From the NCBI RefSeq assembly GCF_015689175.1, contig NZ_CP065047.1, positions 3,162,001-3,226,000 of the forward strand: DNA of 64,000 bases, written 5' to 3'. The position numbers were made by a program, and so were the translations under genes. The DNA is from Mycobacterium kubicae (lineage in GTDB: Bacteria; Actinomycetota; Actinomycetes; Mycobacteriales; Mycobacteriaceae). The notes under the pieces are model-generated. The model did no database searches. It was given only the letters and a program-made list of their open reading frames with translations, and was not told where the DNA came from. Positions 20,232 through 28,375 of this stretch are shown here, in pieces; position 1 is the stretch's first letter, and every line of letters starts with the position of its first letter.

Positions 20232-20248
20232 ATATCCGTAGTACATTT
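20223..20248 (+). other. attL of the phiRv1-like element
   Basis: The shared core CATCA (20223-20227) is followed by CCTG, where attR has TCTG. AGTACATTT at 20240-20248 is an exact inverted copy of AAATGTACT at 30769-30777 near attR. In the reconstructed attP these arms are 32 bp apart, centred on the CA of the core, as expected for a serine integrase site. Confidence 0.8.
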
Positions 20249-20253
20249 TAAGG

Positions 20254-21684
20254 ATGCGCCAAGCTACCGCCATCTACACCCGTATCAGCCTGGACCGTTC
20301 CGGCCAACGCCACGGCGTGACCAGGCAACTCGAGGACTGCACCGCACTGGCCGAACGCCTCGGCTGGAACGTGGTGGCCCGCTTCGACGACAACGACCTA
20401 TCCGCCTATAACGGCAAGACGCGGCCGCAGTTCGAGGCGCTGCTGGATGCGATGAAGCGCGGCGAGATCGACTCGCTGATCTGTTGGCACCCCGACCGCC
20501 TCTACCGGCGTCTTGCTGACCTGGTGCGGTTGCTGGACGTGGCCGCCGGGGTGGAGATTCGCACCGTCAACGGCGGCGACATGGACCTCTCCAACGCCAC
20601 CGGGCGCATGCTGGCCACCATCATCGGCAGCGTGTCGACGCAGGAGTCCGAGCACAAGGGTGAGCGGCAGCGGGCCGCGGCCAAGCAGTTAGCCGCGAGC
20701 GGCGCACCGAAGTGGCGGCGCGCCTTCGGCTACATCGGTGACACCTACCAACCCGATCCTGCGGTGGCGCCGCTGGTGCGTGAGGCGTACGCGGCGGTCC
20801 TTGCCGGGGCCTCTCTCGGCGACGTGTGCCGGATGTGGAACGACGCGGGCGCGCTGACGCAGCGCTGGGTGAAGCCCAAGAACGCCGACGGCCAAACGAT
20901 CCGCGACGCGCAGCCCGTAGTGGAACGGCGCAAGTGGACGCAGCCGCAGGTCTCGAACTTTCTGCGCAAGCCCCGCAATGCCGGTTTGCGGGACCACAAC
21001 GGTGTCGTCGTCGGCAAAGGCACGTGGCCAGCGCTGGTGGACGAGGACACGTGGCGCGCCGTCCAAGGCGTGCTGGAAGCGCCCGGACGGGCACCGGGCC
21101 GCAAGACGGTGCGCCGCCACCTGTTAACCGGCGTGCTGCAATGCGGCAAGGACGGTTGCGGCGGCTACCTGTCCGGGATGCAGACCCTCGACAAACGAAT
21201 CACCTACGCGTGCAAGACGTGCCGCGGGGTGTCGGTGCGCGCTGAGCACGTTGAGCCGCTGGTCTACGGCGTCGTAGCGGGGCGGTTGGCGCAGCCGGAC
21301 GCGGTGGACCTGTTGAAAGCCGAACTGCACGACACCACCGAAGCGGAGCGGCTACGCGGTGAGCGGGCGACGCTGCTGGCGCGCCTGGACGACATCGCCA
21401 TCGAACGGGCCGACGGCCTGATCGACGGCAAGGGTTACCGCGCCATGACCGATCGCATTAACGAGCAGTTGGCCGGCATCGAGCGCCGCCAGCACGATCA
21501 GGAACGGTTGCGCGTATTCGACGGATTGCCGCTCGGGACACCAGAAGTCGCCGAGCGGGTCCGGGCGCTGTCCGCGGACCGCCTGCGCGCGGTCATCGAC
21601 GTGTTGGTGGAGTTCGAAGTTGCCCCAGTTGGCAAGGGCGGCAAGGTGTTCAATCCCGAGAGAGTGAAGGTGAACTGGAAATGA
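20254..21684 (+). CDS. Large serine recombinase (phiRv1-type integrase)
   Basis: A 476-residue serine integrase. The N-terminal resolvase domain has the catalytic Ser12 in YTRISLDRSG and conserved arginines in HPDRLYRR. The recombinase domain follows (about 155-290, LRKPRNAGLRDHNGVV). A zinc ribbon lies at about 297-322 (CGKDGC ... CKTC), and a coiled-coil segment runs to the C-terminal NPERVKVNWK. Several blocks match phiRv1 Rv1586c as I recall it (QERLRVFDG, PLGTPEVAE). ATG 20254 is only 23 bp from the attL core, and the nearest purine run, AAGG, abuts the start codon, so translation initiation is unusual. Confidence 0.95.
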   Translation: MRQATAIYTRISLDRSGQRHGVTRQLEDCTALAERLGWNVVARFDDNDLSAYNGKTRPQFEALLDAMKRGEIDSLICWHPDRLYRRLADLVRLLDVAAGVEIRTVNGGDMDLSNATGRMLATIIGSVSTQESEHKGERQRAAAKQLAASGAPKWRRAFGYIGDTYQPDPAVAPLVREAYAAVLAGASLGDVCRMWNDAGALTQRWVKPKNADGQTIRDAQPVVERRKWTQPQVSNFLRKPRNAGLRDHNGVVVGKGTWPALVDEDTWRAVQGVLEAPGRAPGRKTVRRHLLTGVLQCGKDGCGGYLSGMQTLDKRITYACKTCRGVSVRAEHVEPLVYGVVAGRLAQPDAVDLLKAELHDTTEAERLRGERATLLARLDDIAIERADGLIDGKGYRAMTDRINEQLAGIERRQHDQERLRVFDGLPLGTPEVAERVRALSADRLRAVIDVLVEFEVAPVGKGGKVFNPERVKVNWK

Positions 21685-22037
21685 GCGACGATGACGTACA
21701 CCTTATCGAGGTTCATTGCGACGGCGCGCCGGGTGCGCCCCACACACGGCTGTACGTGGCGCGGATGGTGCGAACACTTCGCATGGACGACGCGCGCGGG
21801 TGGGCTGTTGCACGCGACGGCGGTCGTGGACACGGAGCCGACCAGAGCGGCCAAGGACGTGACCGGATTGATTTGAGGTGCGGTAATGGCGGTTGCCGCC
21901 TCAGCGCCCAGGTCGTCTTCGACGAAACCCGCGAGACCCGCGCGCACGCCCGCATGGTGGAGGCGCTCGATGCCTGGGCGGCTACAGGTCAGACGGAACT
22001 TCCTCTACATGCGATAGCTGGTATCGTTTCCCGTTAG
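21681..22037 (+). CDS. Small phage protein of unknown function
   Basis: A 118-residue ORF whose ATG overlaps the integrase stop by 4 nt (ATGA). It contains a possible CxxxxC pair (RCGNGGC) and a C-terminal helix (ARMVEALDAWAATGQTELPL). The position between integrase and directionality factor matches Rv1585c in phiRv1, but I cannot claim sequence similarity. The stop-start overlap argues for a real translated gene. Confidence 0.6.
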   Translation: MSDDDVHLIEVHCDGAPGAPHTRLYVARMVRTLRMDDARGWAVARDGGRGHGADQSGQGRDRIDLRCGNGGCRLSAQVVFDETRETRAHARMVEALDAWAATGQTELPLHAIAGIVSR

Positions 22038-22100
22038 CGCGGGTAACGCCGCCGGTCGGAAGCAATTGCCGATCAGCCGCTGACGCGTTGAAATCCCTCT

Positions 22101-22146
22101 CATCGGAGGGGCCACTTCTTGTGCCCCTTGGGAGTTCCCTCCGATG
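22101..22146 (+). promoter_or_regulatory. Hairpin covering the directionality-factor start codon
   Basis: CATCGGAGGG (22101-22110) and CCCTCCGATG (22137-22146) are a perfect 10-bp inverted repeat. The right arm contains the ATG (22144-22146) of the next gene, and the 26-nt loop contains its GGGAG ribosome site (22130-22134). In the mRNA the start codon would be paired, which could hold translation off until the fold is disrupted. As DNA, the repeat could also be an operator. Confidence 0.5.
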
Positions 22147-22389
22147 CCTGTGCCCACTTCGCCGCAATCGCGGTCCGCTCGCGCCAGGTTGGCGCAGTCT
22201 GCCCACGCCACTGGGCGAGATTCGGCCGAGACGACTGAGGCGCGGCGCGACTTCGCCGCAGCTCGCCTCGATGACTACATACGCGACACCCTTGCGAAGG
22301 CGCCGCCGCTCACAGATGCCCAGCGGACGAAACTTGCCCAGTTGCTGAAGCCAGCCCGCACCGCCGCGTTGGGTGGTGCGCAGGCGTGA
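22144..22389 (+). CDS. Recombination directionality factor (excisionase), Rv1584c-like
   Basis: An 81-residue basic helical protein. The C-terminal half, LDDYIRDTLAKAPPLTDAQ followed by RTKLAQLLKPAR, closely resembles Rv1584c (IADYLIRTLAAAPPLTDEQ), which is reported as the directionality factor of the phiRv1 integrase. Such factors bind the integrase-att complex and switch it from integration to excision. Its position two genes after the integrase also fits phiRv1. The start codon is buried in a predicted hairpin. Confidence 0.75.
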   Translation: MPVPTSPQSRSARARLAQSAHATGRDSAETTEARRDFAAARLDDYIRDTLAKAPPLTDAQRTKLAQLLKPARTAALGGAQA

Positions 22390-22399
22390 ATGAACGAAA

Positions 22400-22431
22400 A
22401 AGCCTCCCAGAACGGGCATTCGGGGAGGCTT
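22400..22431. terminator. Bidirectional terminator-like hairpin
   Basis: AAGCCTCCC (22400-22408) pairs perfectly with GGGAGGCTT (22423-22431) across a 14-nt loop. Five A residues precede it (22397-22401), giving a U tract for transcripts reading leftward; rightward there is only TTC. It lies between the directionality-factor gene and the primase gene and would insulate the integration module. Confidence 0.55.
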
Positions 22432-22510
22432 CATCACAACAACTGCACACTGAGCGTACCGCCGGGACGCTGTTAGGCCGCAGCGCCGGAACAGCGCAGC
22501 GAGGTCGGCA

Positions 22511-24586
22511 ATGAGTGCGGCGCTGATAGCGATTGCAGAGGCGTTGCGCAGCAACGGAAAACACGTCGTTGAGCGCGGTGATCAGCTTGCCGCGCAGTGC
22601 CCTGCTCACGACGACAGCAACCCGTCGCTGTCGATCAAGCAACGCCGTGACGGCACAGGTGTGGTGGTGTACTGCCACGCCGGTTGCGACCACCGGGACA
22701 TTTTGGGCGCCATCGGGCTGACGGACCGCGACCTTTTCGACGAGCCGCGTATCCGTGCGGCGTACAACCCAAGCCGCACCTACACCTACACCGATGGACG
22801 GAAGGTGCACCGAAAGCCCGGCAAGAAATTCGCGCAATCCGGTAACACCAGCGGCCGCGCGTTATACGGCGTGGACAACATCGGTGCGCACGGCACCGTG
22901 TACGCCGTCGAGGGCGAGAAGGACGTCGAGGCCGCAAGGGCGGTAGGTGCAGTCGCGGTGTGCGGCGCAATGGGCGCCGGTAAAGCCCACAAGTTCGACT
23001 GGACGCCACTGCGCGACCATCCGGTCGTGATCGTCGCCGACCGCGACGAGCCCGGCCGCCGGCATGCCTACCAGGTAGCCGAGCAACTTCAAGGCATCGC
23101 CGCATCGGTGCGCATCGTGGAAGCCAGGGCTGGCAAGGATTTGGCGGACCACATCGCCGCCGGGTTGGGATTAGACGACCTCGTGGCAGTCGAAGAGGCC
23201 CGCAATGGTTTGCCGGTCGGCGACAGCGGGCAAGCGCACGGCATCCGGGACGCCGAGCAGGCCAAACATTCCGGGCAGGTGCGCATGGCGTACCTGTTGG
23301 CCGCGGCCTACGAGAACAAGCTGCTACACGTCCACGGCATCGGCTGGCATCAGTGGGACGGGCGACGGTGGGCAGCCGACGACACCGGGGCCGCCCACCG
23401 CGCCGTTCTCGATGTGCTGCGGCGAGCCTTGGCAGAGTCGCTGGGCGATAGGGAGTTGCGGGCGGACGTGCGCAAGTGCGAATCCGCTGCCGGGCTTGCA
23501 GGTGTGCTGGAGATCGCCGCTGCGCTAACGGTTTTCGCGGCCACCGTGCGCGACTTGGACGCCGACCCATATCTGCTGAACACCGCCAACGGCACACTTG
23601 ATCTACGCACGCAGGAGCTTCGGCCGCACAACCCGGCCGACCGCATCACAAAGGTGTGCCGCGGCGCGTACCACCCCGAGGCGGCACAACCAGCAGTGTG
23701 GGAGGCGTTCCTGGCGCGGGTGCTACCCGATGGGGCTGTACGCGGATTCGTGCAGCGCCTGGCCGGGCTTGCGCTGCTGGGCGAGGTGCGTGAACACATC
23801 CTGCCCATCTTCACCGGCACCGGCCGCAACGGGAAAGGCACCCTGTACAAGGCGCTGTTGTACGCGCTGGACGATTACGGTCACGTGGCTGAACCGGATC
23901 TGTTCATGCACCGCGAAGGGGCGCATCCCACCGGCCAGATGGACCTTTTGGGGCGGCGCCTGATAGTGGTGTCGGAGTCTGACCGCGACCGCCGACTGGC
24001 CGAGGCCACCATGAAGCGGCTGACCGGGGGCGACCCCGTCACCGCCCGCCACATGCGCCGCAACTTCGTCACCTTTACCCCGTCGCACCTGCCGATCCTG
24101 GTCACCAACCACCTGCCGAAGGTGTCCGGTGACGACCCGGCCGTCTGGGCGCGTATCCGCGTGGTGCCGTTCGCCGTCTGCATCCCCAGCCACGACCAGG
24201 ACACCGAACTGGACACAAAGCTGCACTGCGAAGCTGACGGCATTCTGTCCTGGGCTGTCGCGGGCCTTGCCGACTACCTTGCCTGGGGCCTTGACGAACC
24301 CGAACAGGTGCGCACGGCAACCGACGACTACCAGTCCGAGAGCGATGCGGCGCGCCGCTTCATAGCGGAAGAGTGCGTGACGACGAGTCCGGCGCTCAAG
24401 GCAACCACCGCGCAGCTTCACGAGGCCTTCGAGCGGTGGCGGGTGCGTGATGGCGCCGAGGCGATGTCGCAGCGGGCGTTCGGTTCAGCGCTAGACCGCC
24501 TTGGCTACCAGGCCGGGCGTCCTACCAACGGCAAACGATGGCGCACCGGAATTGCGGTGAAGGTGAGCGACGATGAAGGCGAATAG
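22511..24586 (+). CDS. Phage/satellite primase-helicase (zinc finger, Toprim, SF3 helicase)
   Basis: A 691-residue replication initiator. An N-terminal zinc-finger-like motif uses C30, H33, C55 and C59 (CPAHDD ... CHAGC). The Toprim primase core has VEGEKD (about residue 133) and ADRDEPGR (about 175). A D5-type SF3 helicase follows with Walker A GTGRNGKGT (about 435), a VVSESD segment as Walker B, and LVTNHLPK. Such proteins open the origin and prime DNA synthesis for phages and satellites. phiRv1 carries a related D5-type gene, Rv1582c. An iteron array begins within its stop codon, the arrangement seen in SaPI rep-ori pairs. Confidence 0.92.
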   Translation: MSAALIAIAEALRSNGKHVVERGDQLAAQCPAHDDSNPSLSIKQRRDGTGVVVYCHAGCDHRDILGAIGLTDRDLFDEPRIRAAYNPSRTYTYTDGRKVHRKPGKKFAQSGNTSGRALYGVDNIGAHGTVYAVEGEKDVEAARAVGAVAVCGAMGAGKAHKFDWTPLRDHPVVIVADRDEPGRRHAYQVAEQLQGIAASVRIVEARAGKDLADHIAAGLGLDDLVAVEEARNGLPVGDSGQAHGIRDAEQAKHSGQVRMAYLLAAAYENKLLHVHGIGWHQWDGRRWAADDTGAAHRAVLDVLRRALAESLGDRELRADVRKCESAAGLAGVLEIAAALTVFAATVRDLDADPYLLNTANGTLDLRTQELRPHNPADRITKVCRGAYHPEAAQPAVWEAFLARVLPDGAVRGFVQRLAGLALLGEVREHILPIFTGTGRNGKGTLYKALLYALDDYGHVAEPDLFMHREGAHPTGQMDLLGRRLIVVSESDRDRRLAEATMKRLTGGDPVTARHMRRNFVTFTPSHLPILVTNHLPKVSGDDPAVWARIRVVPFAVCIPSHDQDTELDTKLHCEADGILSWAVAGLADYLAWGLDEPEQVRTATDDYQSESDAARRFIAEECVTTSPALKATTAQLHEAFERWRVRDGAEAMSQRAFGSALDRLGYQAGRPTNGKRWRTGIAVKVSDDEGE

Positions 24587-24665
24587 CACGCAAAGTACGC
24601 AATTGGGGGTTCACCAGTACGCGCGCGCCTATGTCGTCATACAGAAATTGCGTGCTTTGCGTACT
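24585..24665. repeat. Iteron array, candidate replication origin of the element
   Basis: Five copies of the heptamer AGYACGC: forward at 24585-24591, 24594-24600 and 24616-24622; reverse at 24650-24656 and 24659-24665. The outer pairs each have 9-bp periodicity and together form a 20-bp inverted repeat (24585-24604 with 24646-24665) with two mismatches, both C/T exchanges inside the iterons. The array follows the primase-helicase gene directly and lies in non-coding DNA. This is the layout of a satellite or phage origin recognised by the neighbouring initiator. Confidence 0.65.
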
Positions 24666-24715
24666 GCCGCAGGTCAAAGGCCCGAGGGCGGCCAGCGCAG
24701 CGGCGAGCGTGTGCG

Positions 24716-25048
24716 GTGAGCATGCCCGGTGGCCGCTGGGTCAGCACGCAGGACTGGGCTCGCATCGTTGCCGTTGCGGGCTTGGCCGCGGGAGCGGAGC
24801 CCCGCGAGGTGGCCGCCGCCCTGGAGGGCCGTACTGGCCGTGGTGCGGCGCAGGCGGCGCGGGCGGCGCGCGCGGCAGCCATTCGTGCTTGCCGCGGCTG
24901 CGACCCGTCAGGGTGGCGTCTGGGCGCGGATGGAGTGCCGTTGGACCCGGCCGTGCGCTGCGGCCACAACGCCGCCGACCCGCCCGTCGCGCGCGATCCC
25001 AGCGAGCCGCTACACGAGCACCCCAATGCCGGTGCGGCATGCGGTTGA
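24716..25048 (+). CDS. Small phage protein with CxxC ... C-x-H motif
   Basis: A 110-residue ORF from GTG 24716 (alternative ATG 24722). The N-terminal half is an Ala/Arg-rich helix (TQDWARIVAVAGLAAG). The second half has CRGCDPSGWRLGADG and, 10 residues later, RCGHN, a probable zinc-binding knuckle seen in small actinophage proteins. It opens a run of overlapping small genes (24716-26473) downstream of the putative origin. Function unknown. Confidence 0.65.
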   Translation: MSMPGGRWVSTQDWARIVAVAGLAAGAEPREVAAALEGRTGRGAAQAARAARAAAIRACRGCDPSGWRLGADGVPLDPAVRCGHNAADPPVARDPSEPLHEHPNAGAACG

Positions 25049-25239
25049 CCGTCCACGGCGGCGACTACGCGGTTGCGGTGGTGCCCAAGCTCCGCACACG
25101 CCGCGTGAGCATCCGCGCGGGGCCGGTGATCCTGACGGTGTCACCGGCCGAAGCGTTCGCATTGGCCGATGCACTAGTCGAGGCAGCCGAAACACTCCGC
25201 AGCACAACCGTTCACGGCACAACACAGGAGGGAAAATGA
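25039..25239 (+). CDS. 66-residue small phage protein
   Basis: A short ORF from ATG 25039, overlapping the end of the preceding gene by 10 nt and the start of the next by 4 nt (ATGA). The product has a beta-rich first half (LTVHGGDYAVAVV, SIRAGPVILTV) and a C-terminal helix (PAEAFALADALVEAAETL). I do not recognise a family. The overlaps on both sides are the argument for translation. Confidence 0.6.
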   Translation: MRLTVHGGDYAVAVVPKLRTRRVSIRAGPVILTVSPAEAFALADALVEAAETLRSTTVHGTTQEGK

Positions 25240-26018
25240 GCGAGGTAAGTAGCGGCGAACCGGCCGACGATGACGAGGCTGTGGTGGCGCGGGTGGCTGC
25301 CCGGATGCGGAACCGGCCGCGGAAGCCCGTCAACCCGGTCACCGACGCCGACCCCGCCGATGTGCGGCGGCAGGTGCGCGCCGATGCCACGGCTGCCATG
25401 GCCCTGTGGTTTGGGCTGGCTGGCCTTGATGTGGGCTTCGCGGCAGCTGTGGACCATGCCAGCACGCCGTGCGAGTGCTGCCCGGACGATGTTGGCCTGG
25501 CGTCAATGCCGTACGAAGTGTTCCGCGCCGCGGATGTGCGTTTGGTCGGTGACGCCCGCCGGGTGCTGGACGATGCCGTCATTCGCGGCGCCGCTGTGGT
25601 GCTGCCGACGTGCTGTGCCCGTGACCGCCCGCAGGTCGAGTTGCTAGTGTGGCGCATCATCAACCGGCTGCGCGACCTGCTGACCGACCACCAGCGCGAA
25701 GACCTGCGGGTGCGGTGCACAGGCGGCGATGACGACTTTGAGTTACGTTGTCTGCGTGCGGGTTACGTGCTAGCAATTGCACAGATCACCGACGCTGACG
25801 ACATGGCATCGGCTGCCCATGACCTGACCGTGCGCGAGTGCCGCGAACAGCCGTTCGGCGGTCTGACGCCCCGCGGCGTCTGGTGCGTGGCCGCTCCTGC
25901 GGTAGCGCGCATGGCCTCCGACCTTGCACCCGATGCCCTAGTGGCGTTGTTGCAGGCGGAGTTGGTGCGCCTCGATTCGCTGATGGTTTACCCCGATGCC
26001 GATGTGGGTGCGCGGTGA
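25236..26018 (+). CDS. Phage protein of unknown function
   Basis: A 260-residue ORF from ATG 25236 with GGAGG at 25228-25232. The N terminus is charged and disordered, followed by a helical core (RQVRADATAAMALWFGLAG). Cys-rich segments CECCPDD and TCCARDR might bind a metal, and RRVLDDAVIRGAAVVLP lies between them. Its start overlaps the previous stop (ATGA) and its stop overlaps the next start (GTGA). No family recognised. The region behaves as one polycistronic message. Confidence 0.7.
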   Translation: MSEVSSGEPADDDEAVVARVAARMRNRPRKPVNPVTDADPADVRRQVRADATAAMALWFGLAGLDVGFAAAVDHASTPCECCPDDVGLASMPYEVFRAADVRLVGDARRVLDDAVIRGAAVVLPTCCARDRPQVELLVWRIINRLRDLLTDHQREDLRVRCTGGDDDFELRCLRAGYVLAIAQITDADDMASAAHDLTVRECREQPFGGLTPRGVWCVAAPAVARMASDLAPDALVALLQAELVRLDSLMVYPDADVGAR

Positions 26019-26473
26019 TTCAGCGGCTGGCCGGTGTGTACCTCGATGCCTATGACGGCGCGTTTGTTGTGGAAGCGCTGGACCGCTTGGCGCAGTTGAC
26101 GGCTGGGCCGACCCCGGCGCGCCTGGAGTCGGTGACGGCGAAGCTGCGCCGCGCTGTGCGCCACTCGGCCGAACCGCCAGCACAACCACCAGTGCCCGAT
26201 TCGGTTGCTGAGCAGCAGCATTCGGCGCAACCGCCAGAAACAACCGCCAGTGTGCGTGCACTGCAACGTGATTCGGTGCACGCTGGTCCGCATGTCACCG
26301 GCACCATGGGCACCGGCCAGGCCGCACGCCTCCTCGGCATCTCAGCCAACGGGGTCCGCGACCTTGCCCGCCGCGGCCGCCTACCGGCCAGCCGCACCGG
26401 CACCCGCTGGCAGTTCGACGCCGCAGCCGTCACCGCTTTTAGCCAGCGGAGGGCCGCGGCGCAGGGCAGGTGA
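26015..26473 (+). CDS. Excisionase-type helix-turn-helix protein
   Basis: A 152-residue ORF from GTG 26015 (GTGA overlap). The C-terminal 55 residues form a MerR/excisionase-type winged helix: TGQAARLLGISANGVRDLAR, then GRLPASRTGTRWQFD. The N-terminal half is a helical segment followed by a Gln/Pro-rich linker. It may regulate the late operon or act as an accessory DNA-binding protein. It sits directly before the head protease gene, so control of the head module is plausible but inferred. Confidence 0.75.
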   Translation: MIQRLAGVYLDAYDGAFVVEALDRLAQLTAGPTPARLESVTAKLRRAVRHSAEPPAQPPVPDSVAEQQHSAQPPETTASVRALQRDSVHAGPHVTGTMGTGQAARLLGISANGVRDLARRGRLPASRTGTRWQFDAAAVTAFSQRRAAAQGR

Positions 26474-27051
26474 GCGTTGTGCCTAACCTGCGCACCATCC
26501 GCGGCGTGGAGTTGATGCGGGTCGGAACGTGGCAGACCGCAAGCCACCCCGATGGCTGGACGGTGACGGCCGACGATCTGGCCGCCGTCGTCGCCGCGCA
26601 CGCCGCGGGTGTGCTGCCGCGGGCTCGGCTCAAAATCGGGCACAGCGACCCCCGTTTCGACGGCGGTCCCGCACTTGGCCGCGTCGATAACCTGCGCCTG
26701 GCCGATGCCGGTGCGACGTTGGTCGGCGACTTTGTGGACGTGCCAGCCGCCATCGCCGCGCTGCTGCCGCACAGCTATCCCTCGCGGTCGGTGGAGGCGT
26801 TGGTGGATTACACCGCACCCGATGGCACTGTGTGGCCGCTGGTGCTGACCGCGGTGGCGCTACTCGGTGCCACCGCGCCGGGTATCGAGACGCTGGCCGA
26901 CATCACCGACTTGTACGGCGTCGCAGCAGCATCAGCGCGCCGCCTAGTGCTGGCCGCACCACCGCGCGGCGAGGCGACCAGCCAGCGTGCCCGCGCTGTC
27001 GCGGTGGCACGTGCCCGACGCACCCGCAGCACCCGAACCCTGGCCGTCTAA
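26470..27051 (+). CDS. Phage head maturation protease-like protein (Mu gpI type)
   Basis: A 193-residue ORF from GTG 26470 (GTGA overlap). The segments LKIGHSDPRFDGGPALGRVDNL, VGDFVDVPAAIAALLPHSYPS and RSVEAL recall Mu-like head protease/scaffold proteins, with IGH as possible catalytic histidine and PSRSVE as possible serine. It is followed by decoration-like and capsid genes, the normal place for a head protease. The C terminus is Ala/Arg-rich. Assignment rests on these motifs plus order; the exact protease type is not certain. Confidence 0.6.
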   Translation: MSVVPNLRTIRGVELMRVGTWQTASHPDGWTVTADDLAAVVAAHAAGVLPRARLKIGHSDPRFDGGPALGRVDNLRLADAGATLVGDFVDVPAAIAALLPHSYPSRSVEALVDYTAPDGTVWPLVLTAVALLGATAPGIETLADITDLYGVAAASARRLVLAAPPRGEATSQRARAVAVARARRTRSTRTLAV

Positions 27052-27068
27052 CCCGGAAGGACACCCGC

Positions 27069-27449
27069 ATGTCGACTACCCGCATCAACCCCTACTCGTA
27101 TGCCCCCGGCGCGAACATCACCGGCGAAGCCACCGCCACCATCAGCGCCCGCAAGTTCGTCAAGATCAGCGGCAACCGCACCGCCGCAGGCAACCTCGCG
27201 GTAGCGCCAGCCGCAGCAGGGGACCGCGCGTTCGGAGTGGCCGCCCACGACGCCGCGACCGGTCAGTTGGTGCACGTGGCCCGCGGCGGCGTCGTCAAAG
27301 TCCTTGCCTCCGGGGCCATCGCCGCCGGTGCCGCCGTCCAGGTCGGCGCAGGGGGTGCAGCCTCAACCGCCGCGGCGGGCGTCGTGGTCGGGTTCGCCGT
27401 CACCGGGGCCGCCGACGGCGCCGTCGCCGAAGTGGCGTTCTACGCCTAA
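27069..27449 (+). CDS. Capsid decoration-like protein (DUF2190 type)
   Basis: A 126-residue beta-rich Ala/Gly/Val protein from ATG 27069, with a GGAAGG site at 27056-27061. Repeating short strands (ARKFVKISG, GDRAFGVAAHDAATGQLVHVARGG, GAAVQVGAGGAAS, GAVAEVAFYA) are typical of DUF2190-type small head proteins found directly upstream of a major capsid gene. It would stabilise or decorate the shell. Confidence 0.7.
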   Translation: MSTTRINPYSYAPGANITGEATATISARKFVKISGNRTAAGNLAVAPAAAGDRAFGVAAHDAATGQLVHVARGGVVKVLASGAIAAGAAVQVGAGGAASTAAAGVVVGFAVTGAADGAVAEVAFYA

Positions 27450-27469
27450 CCGAAAGGAACCGAACCGCC

Positions 27470-28354
27470 ATGACTTCACCGCTCATCCCCACCCTGTCCG
27501 GGCAGCAGTTGACCGTCGATGCCGCGCTCAAGCATCCGTCAATCATCCAGACCCGCATCGCCAAGCTGGCCGACAAGCAACTGCTGCTCGGCAAGTTCTT
27601 CCGCCAATTGGGAACGCAGGTGCAGGGCGGCGCGCTGCTCTACAGCACCATCACCGCCGCCGACTACTACGCCGCAGGTGGCATGGAGAAGCGCACACCG
27701 GGCGCGGAGTACGCCGTCATCGAAGGCGTGGCACCCGAGCCGCGGCTAGCACCCGTGGAGGACTGGGGCGCCAAGGCCATCCTGCCTGCCGAGGCGATCT
27801 TGCGGAATGACGCAAACCTGTTGGACAACACTGTAACTCAGCTCTCGAATACCCTTGCTCGTAAGTTGGATACCCGTGCGGTGGCCGCCCTCCAGGCCGC
27901 CAGCATCGGCAGCCTGGCACCCGCGGCCGGATGGGATGACCTGGTCATGGTGGGGCCGCTGGATGCCATCACCCCATCGGCAGACCGGCCAAGTGCCCAC
28001 TGGGCCGAGGCGCAAGAGATGGCCGATTTGGAAGAGCTTGGTGTGCAACACGATTTGCTCATTGTGCACCCAGAGCAGGCCAAGCAGCTACGCGTCGCCT
28101 ACGCCGAGAACCTGGACGCCGCACTGGAATCCGCGGGCTTCACCAACGGCATGTTCGCCAACCCCCGCATCCCCATCGGGCAAGCTTTCGTCCTCGAACA
28201 GGGCGCAGTGGGCACGGTCGGCTTCGAACTGCCGCTCACCGTGGACATCTGGGAAGAGAAGGGCACCCGGTCGTGGGTGCTGCAGGTCTACGCCGTGCCC
28301 GCCATGGCCGTCGACCGGCCCTACGCCGCCAAGAAAATCACCGGCCTCAGCTAG
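27470..28354 (+). CDS. Major capsid protein
   Basis: A 294-residue protein from ATG 27470, preceded by GAAAGGAA at 27452-27459. The N-terminal arm (LKHPSIIQTRIAKLADKQLLLG), the E-loop-like stretch (GGMEKRTPGAEY), the spine helix (NTVTQLSNTLARKLDTRAV) and the axial domain (LLIVHPEQAKQLR, VLEQGAVGTVGFELPL) fit an HK97-fold capsid. At under 300 residues it is short for an independent phage, though not decisive. It lies between decoration-like and scaffold-like genes in a head module without portal or terminase. It does not resemble Rv1576c of phiRv1 as I recall. Confidence 0.8.
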   Translation: MTSPLIPTLSGQQLTVDAALKHPSIIQTRIAKLADKQLLLGKFFRQLGTQVQGGALLYSTITAADYYAAGGMEKRTPGAEYAVIEGVAPEPRLAPVEDWGAKAILPAEAILRNDANLLDNTVTQLSNTLARKLDTRAVAALQAASIGSLAPAAGWDDLVMVGPLDAITPSADRPSAHWAEAQEMADLEELGVQHDLLIVHPEQAKQLRVAYAENLDAALESAGFTNGMFANPRIPIGQAFVLEQGAVGTVGFELPLTVDIWEEKGTRSWVLQVYAVPAMAVDRPYAAKKITGLS

Positions 28355-28375
28355 CCCAGAAGGGAAACGCACACC

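Noticed and set aside
21893..22348. 151-codon open frame across the directionality-factor leader
   Set aside because: It overlaps the better-supported genes on both sides in another frame and has an Arg/Pro-rich translation typical of shadow frames.
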